Below are positions 1 to 7,580 of a DNA stretch of 38,307 nucleotides, piece by piece; position 1 is the stretch's first letter; the number at the start of each line of letters is the position of its first letter. Both the position numbers and the translations under genes were made by a program. The notes under the pieces are model-generated. The model was not told where the DNA came from. It did not search any database and saw only the letters and a list, made by a program, of their open reading frames with translations. Origin of the DNA: Citrobacter sp. GTDB taxonomy: Bacteria > Pseudomonadota > Gammaproteobacteria > Enterobacterales > Enterobacteriaceae. The DNA is taken from assembly GCA_019415335.1 (NCBI GenBank), contig DXKH01000116.1, forward strand, positions 1-38,307, in the 5' to 3' direction.

Positions 1-124
1 CATCGACAGCCACATTAAAAACCTGCGCCGCAAGCTGGAATCTCTCGACGCCGAACAGTCATTTATCCGCGCCGTTTACGGCGTCGGTTACCGCTGGGAA
101 GCCGACGCCTGCCGCATCGTTTAA
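1..124 (+). CDS. baeR: BaeR response regulator, C-terminal end (partial)
   Basis: This is the last 40 codons of a winged-helix response regulator; the frame opens at base 2 and stops with TAA at 122-124. The residues [10 protein letters not shown] followed by [12 protein letters not shown] are the typical end of an OmpR/PhoB-type DNA-binding domain (recognition helix, then the C-terminal beta hairpin with the GVGYR motif). The identity as BaeR, the regulator of the BaeSR envelope-stress system controlling mdtABCD, acrD and spy, rests on the ending EADACRIV and on yegP and yegQ following it. The receiver domain and start lie outside the window. Confidence 0.9.
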
Positions 125-135
125 CATTTTTACCT

Positions 136-165
136 GCCGGATCTGGCCTTCAGACCAGATCCGGC
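136..165 (+). terminator. Hairpin after baeR
   Basis: An 11-bp perfect stem (136-146 with 155-165) and an 8-base loop lie 11 bases past the baeR stop. No clear T run follows on the plus strand, so it may be a weak terminator or an mRNA-stabilising hairpin for the 3' end of the mdt-bae operon. Confidence 0.5.
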
Positions 166-303
166 AACATTATCCCACGCATAGTCAGCAAACTGACATG
201 ATCTCTCCGCCCTGGCAGGCACCAGAAAATCGCTCATATTTTAATCGGCAAACAGTCCTTTTAGATGCTGTTTTCGATACGCAATTTCAATCAAGGAGTC
301 ATT

Positions 304-636
304 ATGGCTGGTTGGTTTGAACTCAATAAGAGCATTGATAATCAATTCCGGTTTGTGCTAAAAGCGGGCAATGGTGAGACTATCCTCACCAGCGAGCTGT
401 ATACCTCAAAAGCCTCTGCGGAAAAGGGCATCGCGTCGGTACGTAGCAACAGCCCGCAAGAAGAACGCTATGAGAAAAAAACGGCAAGCAACGGCAAATT
501 CTATTTCAATCTGAAAGCCGCCAATCATCAAATTATCGGCTCCAGCCAGATGTACGCCACCGCGCAATCTCGTGAAACCGGAATTGCCTCCGTTAAAGCC
601 AATGGCACAAGCCAGACGGTAAAAGATAATACGTAA
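304..636 (+). CDS. yegP: YegP, small DUF1508/UPF0339 protein
   Basis: This 110-residue soluble protein is made of two tandem copies of the DUF1508 fold. Each copy has the pattern F-x-L-K-A-x-N ... I-x-x-S-x-x-Y (copy 1 about residues 10-50, FVLKAGNG ... LTSELYTSK; copy 2 about 61-100, FNLKAANH ... GSSQMYATA). The start at 304 is chosen because AAGGAG (293-298) lies five bases upstream; an upstream ATG at 265 in the same frame has no such site. The length equals that of K-12 YegP. The molecular function is not established, and the gene appears monocistronic with a hairpin after it. Confidence 0.93.
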   Translation: MAGWFELNKSIDNQFRFVLKAGNGETILTSELYTSKASAEKGIASVRSNSPQEERYEKKTASNGKFYFNLKAANHQIIGSSQMYATAQSRETGIASVKANGTSQTVKDNT

Positions 637-643
637 TGACGAT

Positions 644-675
644 GCCGGGCGTGGGTTGTTGGCGTCCGGCTTTAT
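644..675 (+). terminator. Terminator after yegP
   Basis: GCCGGGCG (644-651) pairs with CGTCCGGC (663-670), with one G-T pair, and is followed by TTTAT. It lies eight bases past the yegP stop and looks like an intrinsic terminator. Confidence 0.6.
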
Positions 676-889
676 ATCAAAACAACTCTTATTTATTGAT
701 AATTAAGATTAACCTCCGCCATTAAAATAGTGGGCACTGACGAGCACTCGTTGTGCTTTCTTTGTTTACCATCCCATACTTATCTTCCTGAACATGTTCA
801 TATGCCAAAATATCTTCTAATACTTTCGTGACGCTATCCGGTTTATGAAATACACTGATGTAAGATTTTTACTTACAGGCGGGCGTAAA

Positions 890-1141
890 ATGGCCAGAAC
901 GATGACGGTTGATCTCGGCGATGAGTTGCGTGAATTTATCGAGTCCTTAATTGAATCCGGCGACTATCGCACCCAAAGCGAAGTGATCCGTGAGTCGCTG
1001 CGCTTACTTCGAGAAAAGCAAGCAGAGTCTCGCCTGCAAGCGTTACGTGACATGCTCGCTGAAGGGTTGAGTAGTGGTGAAGCTCAGCCGTGGGAAAAGG
1101 ACGCGTTTTTACGGAAGGTGAAAGCAGGGATAAGGAAATAA
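890..1141 (+). CDS. ParD-like ribbon-helix-helix antitoxin
   Basis: This 83-residue protein begins MARTMTVDLGDELREFIESL and continues SGDYRTQSEVIRESLRLLREK, the classic ParD arrangement. A beta strand (about residues 3-8) is followed by two helices that form the ribbon-helix-helix DNA-binding dimer, and the charged C-terminal tail (about 50-83) would wrap the toxin. It would bind and neutralise the ParE-type toxin encoded immediately downstream and repress the shared promoter. I start it at 890 because homologues begin at this point; an in-frame ATG at 845 would add 15 atypical residues. The AT-rich upstream DNA (about 670-889) should hold the autoregulated promoter, but I could not define boxes. 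Confidence 0.85.
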   Translation: MARTMTVDLGDELREFIESLIESGDYRTQSEVIRESLRLLREKQAESRLQALRDMLAEGLSSGEAQPWEKDAFLRKVKAGIRK

Positions 1142-1142
1142 T

Positions 1143-1439
1143 GTGCGTACTATAAAACTCATGCCAAAAGCCAATGAGGATTTAGAAGGCATCTGGTATT
1201 ACAGCTATCACCATTTCGGCGAACCACAAGCCGACAGATATGTGGAACATCTTTCAGACGTTCTCCAGATTCTGAGTAACAATAATATAGGTACGCCCAG
1301 ACCTGAATTAGGCGAAAGTATTTTTGTTCTTCCTTTTGAACGCCACGTAATTTATTTCCTGCAATCACCAGAGGAAATTATCGTCATTCGTATCCTTAAC
1401 CAAAACCAGTACGCCTCCAGACATTTACACTGGAGCTAA
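1143..1439 (+). CDS. ParE/RelE-superfamily toxin
   Basis: This 98-residue protein has ParE family features: an opening IKLMPKANEDLEGIWYY, a middle helix with ADRYVEHL, then the strands GTPRPELGESIFVLPFERHVIYF and IIVIRILNQ and a C-terminal basic H-x-H-W end. ParE proteins poison DNA gyrase, whereas RelE relatives cleave mRNA; the sequence looks closer to ParE, but the target cannot be settled from sequence. The start is GTG at 1143, which overlaps nothing and lies one base after the antitoxin TAA. This tight spacing implies translational coupling in an antitoxin-first operon. Confidence 0.85.
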   Translation: MRTIKLMPKANEDLEGIWYYSYHHFGEPQADRYVEHLSDVLQILSNNNIGTPRPELGESIFVLPFERHVIYFLQSPEEIIVIRILNQNQYASRHLHWS

Positions 1440-1454
1440 ACCCGCCGATTGCGC

Positions 1455-1512
1455 TACAATGCCCGCCCTTAAAGTGGGGGCACTCCCCTAACCGCTTCAT
1501 CAGGTGAAGCGG
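1455..1512 (+). promoter_or_regulatory. Probable yegQ promoter element and leader hairpin
   Basis: TACAAT at 1455-1460 is a good -10 hexamer with no clear -35 partner. About 30 bases downstream, CCGCTTCA (1492-1499) and TGAAGCGG (1505-1512) form an 8-bp perfect stem with a 5-base loop in the presumed leader, about 30 bases before the yegQ start. It lacks a T run, so it is not an obvious terminator. Confidence 0.4.
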
Positions 1513-1541
1513 ATCTGACCTGTCATCAGAACGAGAGAATT

Positions 1542-2903
1542 ATGTTTAAACCGGAACTCCTTTCCCCGGCGGGAACGCTGAAAAATATGCGTTACGCTTT
1601 CGCTTATGGCGCAGATGCTGTTTATGCGGGCCAGCCGCGTTACTCCCTGCGTGTGCGCAACAACGAATTCAACCACGAAAATCTTCAGCTCGGCATCAAT
1701 GAAGCCCACGCGCTGGGGAAAAAGTTTTATGTCGTGGTCAACATTGCACCGCACAACGCCAAGCTGAAAACCTTTATCCGTGACCTGAAACCGGTGGTGG
1801 AGATGGGGCCGGATGCGCTGATTATGTCCGATCCAGGGCTGATTATGCTGGTGCGCGAGCACTTCCCTGAAATGCCGATCCACCTCTCGGTGCAGGCTAA
1901 CGCCGTGAACTGGGCGACGGTGAAATTCTGGCAGCAAATGGGACTGACCCGCGTGATCCTCTCTCGCGAGCTGTCGCTGGAAGAGATTGAAGAGATCCGT
2001 AATCAGGTGCCGGATATGGAGATCGAGATCTTCGTTCACGGTGCGCTGTGCATGGCCTACTCCGGTCGCTGCCTGCTCTCTGGCTATATCAACAAGCGCG
2101 ACCCGAACCAGGGCACCTGCACCAACGCCTGCCGCTGGGAGTACAACGTCCAGGAAGGGAAAGAAGATGACGTTGGCAACATCGTGCACAAGTACGAGCC
2201 GATTCCGGTGCAAAATGTTGAGCCGACGCTGGGCATCGGCGCGCCAACCGACAAAGTGTTTATGATCGAAGAAGCTCAGCGTCCGGGCGAGTATATGACT
2301 GCGTTTGAAGATGAGCACGGCACTTACATCATGAACTCGAAAGATCTGCGCGCTATCGCCCACGTTGAACGCCTGACCAAAATGGGCGTGCATTCGCTGA
2401 AAATCGAAGGTCGTACAAAATCTTTCTACTATTGCGCACGCACCGCGCAGGTTTACCGTAAAGCTATCGATGACGCAGCTGCGGGAAAACCATTCGATAC
2501 CAGCCTGCTGGAAACTCTGGAAGGTCTGGCGCATCGTGGCTATACCGAAGGTTTCCTGCGTCGTCATACTCACGACGATTATCAGAACTACGAATACGGT
2601 TATTCAGTTTCTGACCGCCAGCAGTTTGTTGGTGAGTTTACCGGTGAGCGCAAGGGCGACCTCGCGGCGGTAGCGGTGAAAAATAAATTCTCCGTTGGCG
2701 ACAGCCTTGAGCTGATGACGCCGCAAGGGAACATTAACTTTACCCTTGAGCATATGGAAAACGCCAAAGGCGAAGCAATGCCGGTCGCACCGGGCGATGG
2801 TTATACTGTGTGGATCCCGGTCCCGCAGGATCTTGAGCTAAATTACGCGCTGCTGATGCGTAATTTCTCCGGGGAAACCACGCGTAACCCCCACGGTAAG
2901 TGA
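1542..2903 (+). CDS. trhP: TrhP (YegQ), tRNA uridine-34 5-hydroxylation protein
   Basis: This 453-residue U32 "peptidase" family protein has a TIM-barrel-type N-terminal domain beginning MFKPELLSPAGTLKNMRYAF and the U32 signature at about residues 162-180 (E-I-F-V-H-G-A-L-C ... S-G-R-C-L-L-S). Cysteines at about 170, 177, 193 and 197 fit the cluster known to hold an iron-sulphur centre in the RlhA/TrhP group. YegQ/TrhP makes 5-hydroxyuridine at the wobble position of several tRNAs in a prephenate-dependent reaction, the first step to cmo5U; the peptidase label is historical. The length equals K-12 YegQ. The strong ribosome site is GAGAG, nine bases upstream. It is the last chromosomal protein gene before the prophage. 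Confidence 0.95.
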   Translation: MFKPELLSPAGTLKNMRYAFAYGADAVYAGQPRYSLRVRNNEFNHENLQLGINEAHALGKKFYVVVNIAPHNAKLKTFIRDLKPVVEMGPDALIMSDPGLIMLVREHFPEMPIHLSVQANAVNWATVKFWQQMGLTRVILSRELSLEEIEEIRNQVPDMEIEIFVHGALCMAYSGRCLLSGYINKRDPNQGTCTNACRWEYNVQEGKEDDVGNIVHKYEPIPVQNVEPTLGIGAPTDKVFMIEEAQRPGEYMTAFEDEHGTYIMNSKDLRAIAHVERLTKMGVHSLKIEGRTKSFYYCARTAQVYRKAIDDAAAGKPFDTSLLETLEGLAHRGYTEGFLRRHTHDDYQNYEYGYSVSDRQQFVGEFTGERKGDLAAVAVKNKFSVGDSLELMTPQGNINFTLEHMENAKGEAMPVAPGDGYTVWIPVPQDLELNYALLMRNFSGETTRNPHGK

Positions 2904-2937
2904 TTAATTTCGATTATTTTTCCCGGATGGAAAATTC

Positions 2938-2980
2938 TTAGAAACCGATCACATACAGCTGCATTTATTAAGGTTATCAT
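2938..2980 (+). promoter_or_regulatory. cyaR promoter: CRP site and -10
   Basis: TTAGA-N6-TCACA (2938-2953) matches one perfect and one imperfect CRP half site and is centred about 42 bases before the cyaR start, the usual class II position. TATCAT at 2975-2980 is the -10 box. CyaR is known to be activated by cAMP-CRP. Confidence 0.75.
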
Positions 2981-2987
2981 CCGTTTC

Positions 2988-3074
2988 GCTGAAAAACATA
3001 ACCCATAAAATGCTAGCTGTACCAGGAACCACCTCCTTAGCCTGTGTAATCTCCCTTACACGGGCTTATTTTTT
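2988..3074 (+). ncRNA. cyaR: CyaR small RNA (formerly RyeE)
   Basis: The 87-base region begins GCTGAAAAACATAACCC and ends in a terminator hairpin plus six Ts. I recognise it as the Hfq-dependent sRNA CyaR by its sequence, its length and its place between yegQ and the P2 attachment site. The segment ACCAGGAACCACCTCC in the middle is the conserved single-stranded base-pairing region, known to repress ompX, luxS, nadE and yqaE mRNAs. The 3' hairpin GTGTAA/TTACAC plus T run is also the phage attachment core. The prophage therefore starts inside this gene but leaves its 87 bases unchanged. Confidence 0.92.
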
Positions 3075-3075
3075 A
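3048..3075. repeat. attL core of the P2-like prophage
   Basis: This 28-bp stretch starts AATCTCCC and ends TTTTTTA, and is repeated perfectly at 34153-34180. The sequence matches the P2 attB/attP core I remember for the preferred E. coli site (locI). The bases after the core differ on the two sides, as expected at a bacterial-phage junction. It coincides with the terminator of cyaR. Confidence 0.93.
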
Positions 3076-3114
3076 CGCGTAATTCAATGAAATAAAAGGA
3101 TTTATTTCTGGTCA

Positions 3115-3133
3115 CGTCCACACATTGACCACA
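3115..3133. promoter_or_regulatory. P2 Int arm-type sites near attL
   Basis: CGTCCACA (3115-3122) and TGACCACA (3126-3133) are each one mismatch from TGTCCACA, the repeat seen twice near attR. They share the same 11-bp spacing. They fit the arm-binding sites of P2 integrase on the side away from int. Confidence 0.6.
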
Positions 3134-3138
3134 TCGAC

Positions 3139-3162
3139 AAAAAAGCCCCTCGACTGAGGGGC
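3139..3162 (-). terminator. Terminator after ogr
   Basis: GCCCCTC (3145-3151) pairs with GAGGGGC (3156-3162). Read on the minus strand, the hairpin is followed by six Ts (3139-3144). It ends the D-ogr transcript before attL. Confidence 0.85.
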
Positions 3163-3175
3163 TTTCTGTTTGTAA

Positions 3176-3394
3176 TTACATCCACATAATTTGCTGCCCT
3201 GACGGCAACGGGTGTGGCCTTACGGCGTGGACTTCTCCCGGCTTCACGATGTATCGCTGTACCGACTCATAGGTGATGAACGTGGCGCTGCAATTCACGT
3301 TCTGACACTGGTGATAACGCTCTTTTGTCGTGTCAGTGATATAGCGACTTGTACGCGCATGTGCGGCATGCTGGCATAAAGGACAATGAAACAT
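3176..3394 (-). CDS. ogr: Ogr, zinc-finger activator of late transcription
   Basis: This 72-residue protein begins MFHCPLCQHA. Cys4, Cys7, Cys30 and Cys35 form the zinc-binding C-x2-C ... C-x4-C of the Ogr/Delta family (P2, 186, P4). Ogr binds upstream of the late promoters, around -55, and contacts the RNA polymerase alpha subunit to turn on the head, tail and lysis operons. I use the start at 3394, which gives the P2 length; the open frame continues upstream without a better start. It is the last gene of the tail operon and also the gene K-12 retains as the relic ogrK at this locus. Confidence 0.95.
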   Translation of the reverse strand: MFHCPLCQHAAHARTSRYITDTTKERYHQCQNVNCSATFITYESVQRYIVKPGEVHAVRPHPLPSGQQIMWM

Positions 3395-3475
3395 CGCGAG
3401 CACCTCTTCCGGTTTTGTTGATGGTGCCATTTTAGTTAATTTATCCTTACAAAACAAACAGATAAATAAATTACA

Positions 3476-4639
3476 TCACTCATCATCTTCTGTTTCGTAC
3501 TCCACATCAGAAAGCCTGACCTCAAGCTCCAAGGACGTCGTGAAGCCGCTATTATTCAGAAAATGTGTCACCTTAGTGATTGTCCAGTCCTGCTCGTCTA
3601 TGACGCGCTTAAAGCCTGACACTTTAACCGGTGTTTCCGTGTAAATATCAGCCCGACCGGTAGCCAGGCTGATGGAAAACTCCGCGACGCCCCGTTGCAG
3701 TTTGTCCCACTTCGCCTGAGCGGCGCGCATGGCCTGCGCTTTCGTGGCATATACCGTGGTCAGTGCAAAAACGTTGTCAGCCTCACCGGCCATGTATTCA
3801 CCTTCACGCGCTTCCGGTACTTTAGGCGCTTTCTTCTGCCTGACCGGTTTCGCTTTCGGGTGCTCCAGTGCGCGCAGGTGTTTCTCTTTCTTTTTGCGTT
3901 TCAGTTTTACCTTCTGCTTTTGCGGCTTCGGGTCTTTAGTGTGTAGCCATTTTGCCGTTACACCGGTGTAGGCTCCACGGTCAGCAATCGCAAAATGATG
4001 GCGGTCGCCGTCGCTGCGGGTTATGGTGACCTGCGGGATTTTTTTACCGCTGGCCGTCACTCCCTGCCCCGCTTTGAGAAACAACAGTTTTCCCATTTTT
4101 ACCGACACCTCACCGCCGTTGCGTTCTGCAAGACGGGTCAGGAATTTCGCATCAGACTCCTGCGACTGGTCGATGTGTGAAATTTTTATTCCGGCCAGTG
4201 ACGGAGCGACACTGGATTCCAGCCTGTTACGGGTGGCTATCGCCTCAACAATCGCACCGAGCGTGGTGTCATGCCAGGAGCCTTCCCGGCGGGAATTGAG
4301 CGTCCCGCGAAAATCTGCACTCCGGGCGCGGATGGTGACCACATCCGGTGCGCCCCGGTGTTCAACCTCATCAACGGTAAATTTCCCTTTGCATACCAGG
4401 GCAAAACCTTTCCAGCCGATATACACCGTCAGGACAGCGCCACGAACCGGTAGCCCTACCTGCCCGTCGGCGTCGTTCAGTTCAATATCAAGCTGGTCAG
4501 CCTCAAAGCCCCGGTTATCCGTCAGGGTCATGCTCATCAGACGGTCGCTGATATTGCCGGTAATATCCCTGCTGTCGAGCATCAGCATGTAATCCGGCGT
4601 CAGCGTACTGCCTGCATCAAATGTCAGCGCATCCAGCAT
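3476..4639 (-). CDS. D: gpD, baseplate hub/late control protein
   Basis: This 387-residue protein matches P2 gpD in length and position. It belongs to the phage late control D / VgrG-gp27-like hub family: the N-terminal half has the beta-barrel hub domains (for example DYMLMLDSRDITGNI near residues 16-30). A lysine-rich linker near 240-275 (KPQKQKVKLKRKKKEKH) precedes the C-terminal domain. Gp27-type hubs sit at the tube tip and hold the spike (gpV here). Its ATG overlaps the last base of the U stop codon, so the two are translationally coupled. Confidence 0.93.
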   Translation of the reverse strand: MLDALTFDAGSTLTPDYMLMLDSRDITGNISDRLMSMTLTDNRGFEADQLDIELNDADGQVGLPVRGAVLTVYIGWKGFALVCKGKFTVDEVEHRGAPDVVTIRARSADFRGTLNSRREGSWHDTTLGAIVEAIATRNRLESSVAPSLAGIKISHIDQSQESDAKFLTRLAERNGGEVSVKMGKLLFLKAGQGVTASGKKIPQVTITRSDGDRHHFAIADRGAYTGVTAKWLHTKDPKPQKQKVKLKRKKKEKHLRALEHPKAKPVRQKKAPKVPEAREGEYMAGEADNVFALTTVYATKAQAMRAAQAKWDKLQRGVAEFSISLATGRADIYTETPVKVSGFKRVIDEQDWTITKVTHFLNNSGFTTSLELEVRLSDVEYETEDDE

Positions 4640-5118
4640 TATCCCGCCCCCGTCATACCCGTGAATCTGGTCGCCATACTGCCAGCCTTACCGATGAGCG
4701 ATTCCGCCTGTTTACCGATATCGCCATAAAGCGCGGCCAGTGATTCATCAACGCGGGTGAGCGACAGCGTAAAATCAATTTTTCTGGGTGTGCCGTCTGC
4801 AAAGAAAATACTCCCTGTTTCACTCACCCTGCTGATGACATACATGCCGTAAATCATGCCGGTGCCATCCAGCAACGGCCACGCCCGGCCTTCCTCTGCC
4901 ATCAGCCTGAGCGTGGTCATCGTCAGCTTCCCGCCGGTCAGTTCGGGATAAAGCACGCCTGCAAGCGTAATGTTTTCCTCACCCACACCGAGAAACTGAA
5001 AGGCATCCCGTTTGCCGATACGGGAATTTGACGGCCAGCGATAATCTGATTCACGCTGCATGGTCTGGTGTGGCAGCGTCTGGCGCATAAAAACAAACAT
5101 ACCTAACGAGAGCATCAT
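4639..5118 (-). CDS. U: gpU, tail tube-end protein
   Basis: This 159-residue protein has the P2 length and lies between T and D as in P2. It starts MMLSLGMFVFMRQTLPHQ, is largely beta-rich in the middle and ends in a helical Gly/Ala segment (SLIGKAGSMATRF). P2 U mutants lack tails; the protein is placed in the tail/baseplate assembly, but its exact place is less well defined than that of its neighbours. The ribosome site GGAGG is about seven bases upstream. Confidence 0.92.
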   Translation of the reverse strand: MMLSLGMFVFMRQTLPHQTMQRESDYRWPSNSRIGKRDAFQFLGVGEENITLAGVLYPELTGGKLTMTTLRLMAEEGRAWPLLDGTGMIYGMYVISRVSETGSIFFADGTPRKIDFTLSLTRVDESLAALYGDIGKQAESLIGKAGSMATRFTGMTGAG

Positions 5119-5132
5119 TTTTCGTCACCTCC

Positions 5133-7580
5133 TTAACCGTCATGCATCATGCTGGCACGGGCGCGCGCACGTTTATCCCGCTCGTATTTTTCGAGCGCAT
5201 CCTGTAACTGGCGGTCAAGCTGTGTCCCCGGCGCAGTACCACCCGTCAGGCTGATGTGATATTCGTTTTTACTCTGGTCCACATAAGAGCGGCCAGCCGG
5301 TGCCGTGACCGGCTGATAAGCCTGATAGCCTGCATAAGAGCTGGTCGCCGGAATATAACCACCGGTGCCATACGTGGCGGCATGAGTTCTGGCGGCAGTC
5401 TGGTCAAGTGCGTCAGACTCTTTGTTGATGACGCCGAGTTTTTCCAGTACCCAGTCAATACCGCTGCGCAGTTTGTTGAACGCATTAAGCGGCAGCATCA
5501 GCGCGTCAGCCAGTGCCTGCCCGAACATGACGCCAGTATCACGGCAACGGTTCAGGGTGTCCTGGGTGGCTTTGACCGGGGCAATCAGGTTTTTAAACCA
5601 CTGCCACGCGGCCTGTAACTTTTCGCCCAGCCAGTCAAACACCGGCTTAAGTGGCGTGAACAGTTCCCCCACCGGCGCAAATGCCGCTTTCAGCCCTTCC
5701 ACCACACCGCCAAAGAATGCGCTGACAGGCTCCCAGTATTTACGAATAAGCAACGCCCCGGCGACAATGGCGGCCACCACAGCCACAACCGGCCAGCTAA
5801 TTGCCCCGATGGCCGTCATAACAGCACTGCCAATCGTCGTGAAGATTGCCCCCATTGCGCCTGCTGCCGCGATAATGGCATTGATGCCGGTGATAACCGG
5901 CCAGGCTACGAGGCCAATGGCACCGATGACGCCAGTCAGCGCCAGTGCGCCACCGACAATGAGGCCGATGGTTGACGCCAGTGATTTGTTTTTCTGGATC
6001 CAGCCGTCGAGTTTTAACACATACTTTGTGGCCGTCTGTGTGAGCTTACGCAGCGCGCCTTCCTGCTGGTCAAACAGGTCAGTCCCCACCGCCTCATAAG
6101 CGGACTGAAACTCTTTAAAGTCACCGCCTAGGTTGTCCTGCATGATATTTACCAGCTCGGCGGTCTTCCCGTCTGAGGCTTTAAACGCAGCGGTCAGTTT
6201 GTCCAGCTTTCCGGTTGAGGCGGCAGCCATCAGCACGGCGGCGGCTGAGCTGGCCTCCTCCCCGAAAATGGTTTTCATGTATTCAGCCTGCTGGGCAGTA
6301 CCGAGCCGGTTTTTCTCAAAACTGGCCTGCATTTCTTTCAGAATGGTAAATACTGGTCGGGTATTCCCTTTACTGTCTGAGGTTTTCACGCCAAGCTCTT
6401 TGAGTGCATCCCATGCTTTTCCCGTCGGTGCCTGCAGGCGGCTTAACACGGCACGGCTTCCCGTCCCCGCCATTGAACCGGTAATTTTTGCATCATGCAG
6501 TGCCCCGACCATTGCGGCGGTTTCTTCAATGCTGACACCGGCATTTTTTGCCACAGGTGCGGCATAGGTCAGCGCATCGCTCATGCCGTCAAAATCGGCG
6601 GCGGTTTTGTTCATCGTCATGGAGAGAACATCCCCGATATGAGCGACCTTATCGTTTGAAAGCTGAAAGGCGGATTTCATCCCCATCAGCAGGGCGGCGT
6701 TTTCTTCCATCGTGCGACGGTTCGCCAGCGCCATATTCAGCGTGACCGGCGTTGCCGCCTGAATGGCATCAACATCCCCACCGGCTTTCGCGATAATAAT
6801 CTGTGCACCGGCAGCATCATCCGCCGAAGCGGCGGTGTTGTCGCCGAGCTGGCGCGCCTGCTTGCGTAGTGCAGCCATTTCGGCGGAGTCTTTTGCCACA
6901 CCGAGCACGGCCTGCAATTCTGAGTTTTTCTGCGCAAACTCATAACCTGGCATCAGCAGCTTAACACCGGCCATCGTTCCCGCCGCCGCAATCCCCACAC
7001 CGGCAGCGCCCACTGAGGCCATATTTCCGGCCAGTTCCTTTCCGGCCTGATAACGCTGTTTGACTGCGTTAAGTTTTGCCTGTTGCGCACTGACACGCGC
7101 CAGCGCATCACGCTGACGGTTAAGCTGTACGGTGGTTTCACTGATACGGTTTTTCAGTCCCTGCTCATCATGTGCAAGATTGCGGGTATTAATTCCCACA
7201 GCGGCCAGTTCCCGCTGCTGGCGTTTAATGGAATCTGTCAGGCGGTTATATTTCGCCTGTAAGTCCTCCGCCGCACGCTTTGCGGATTCCAGCACTTTCG
7301 CCTGAGCACGGGTCGGACGTTCAGTGTTTTTAAACTGTGTGGCAAGGGCTTCGGCTTCCTGCCGTGCCTTTTCAAGTGCATGACCAGTCACGGCAAGCTG
7401 TGCGCTGGTCTTGCGAAATCCCTCAATACGGGATGCGTGACCGTTCAGCTCGCGCAGTGATTTTTGTGTTTCCCGGATATCCCCCGACAGCGACTTACTC
7501 GCTGTGCGGATGGATTTAAACGGGCGGGATGCCTGGTCAACAGCCCTGAGCAATACCTGTAATTTTACATTGTTACTCAT
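5133..7580 (-). CDS. T: gpT, tail tape measure protein
   Basis: At 815 residues this is the longest tail gene, as expected for a tape measure that sets tail length. Residues 1-190 are helical/coiled-coil and rich in Lys, Glu and Gln (repeated K-x-L-E/RAA-type heptads). A hydrophobic glycine-rich patch lies at about 193-215, and a long run of hydrophobic Gly/Ala segments at about 535-620 (IGLIVGGALALTGVIG ... VVAAIVAGALLI), typical of tape measures that insert into the host inner membrane at DNA ejection. The family is the phage-related TP901/P2 type. Its start (7578-7580) overlaps the end of E', the usual chaperone-tape measure coupling. Confidence 0.94.
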   Translation of the reverse strand: MSNNVKLQVLLRAVDQASRPFKSIRTASKSLSGDIRETQKSLRELNGHASRIEGFRKTSAQLAVTGHALEKARQEAEALATQFKNTERPTRAQAKVLESAKRAAEDLQAKYNRLTDSIKRQQRELAAVGINTRNLAHDEQGLKNRISETTVQLNRQRDALARVSAQQAKLNAVKQRYQAGKELAGNMASVGAAGVGIAAAGTMAGVKLLMPGYEFAQKNSELQAVLGVAKDSAEMAALRKQARQLGDNTAASADDAAGAQIIIAKAGGDVDAIQAATPVTLNMALANRRTMEENAALLMGMKSAFQLSNDKVAHIGDVLSMTMNKTAADFDGMSDALTYAAPVAKNAGVSIEETAAMVGALHDAKITGSMAGTGSRAVLSRLQAPTGKAWDALKELGVKTSDSKGNTRPVFTILKEMQASFEKNRLGTAQQAEYMKTIFGEEASSAAAVLMAAASTGKLDKLTAAFKASDGKTAELVNIMQDNLGGDFKEFQSAYEAVGTDLFDQQEGALRKLTQTATKYVLKLDGWIQKNKSLASTIGLIVGGALALTGVIGAIGLVAWPVITGINAIIAAAGAMGAIFTTIGSAVMTAIGAISWPVVAVVAAIVAGALLIRKYWEPVSAFFGGVVEGLKAAFAPVGELFTPLKPVFDWLGEKLQAAWQWFKNLIAPVKATQDTLNRCRDTGVMFGQALADALMLPLNAFNKLRSGIDWVLEKLGVINKESDALDQTAARTHAATYGTGGYIPATSSYAGYQAYQPVTAPAGRSYVDQSKNEYHISLTGGTAPGTQLDRQLQDALEKYERDKRARARASMMHDG

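Noticed and set aside
1500..2573. A 357-codon open frame antisense to yegQ
   Set aside because: It is the mirror of a conserved, GC-rich gene; the residues are rich in His, Arg and Phe with no family features and no ribosome site.
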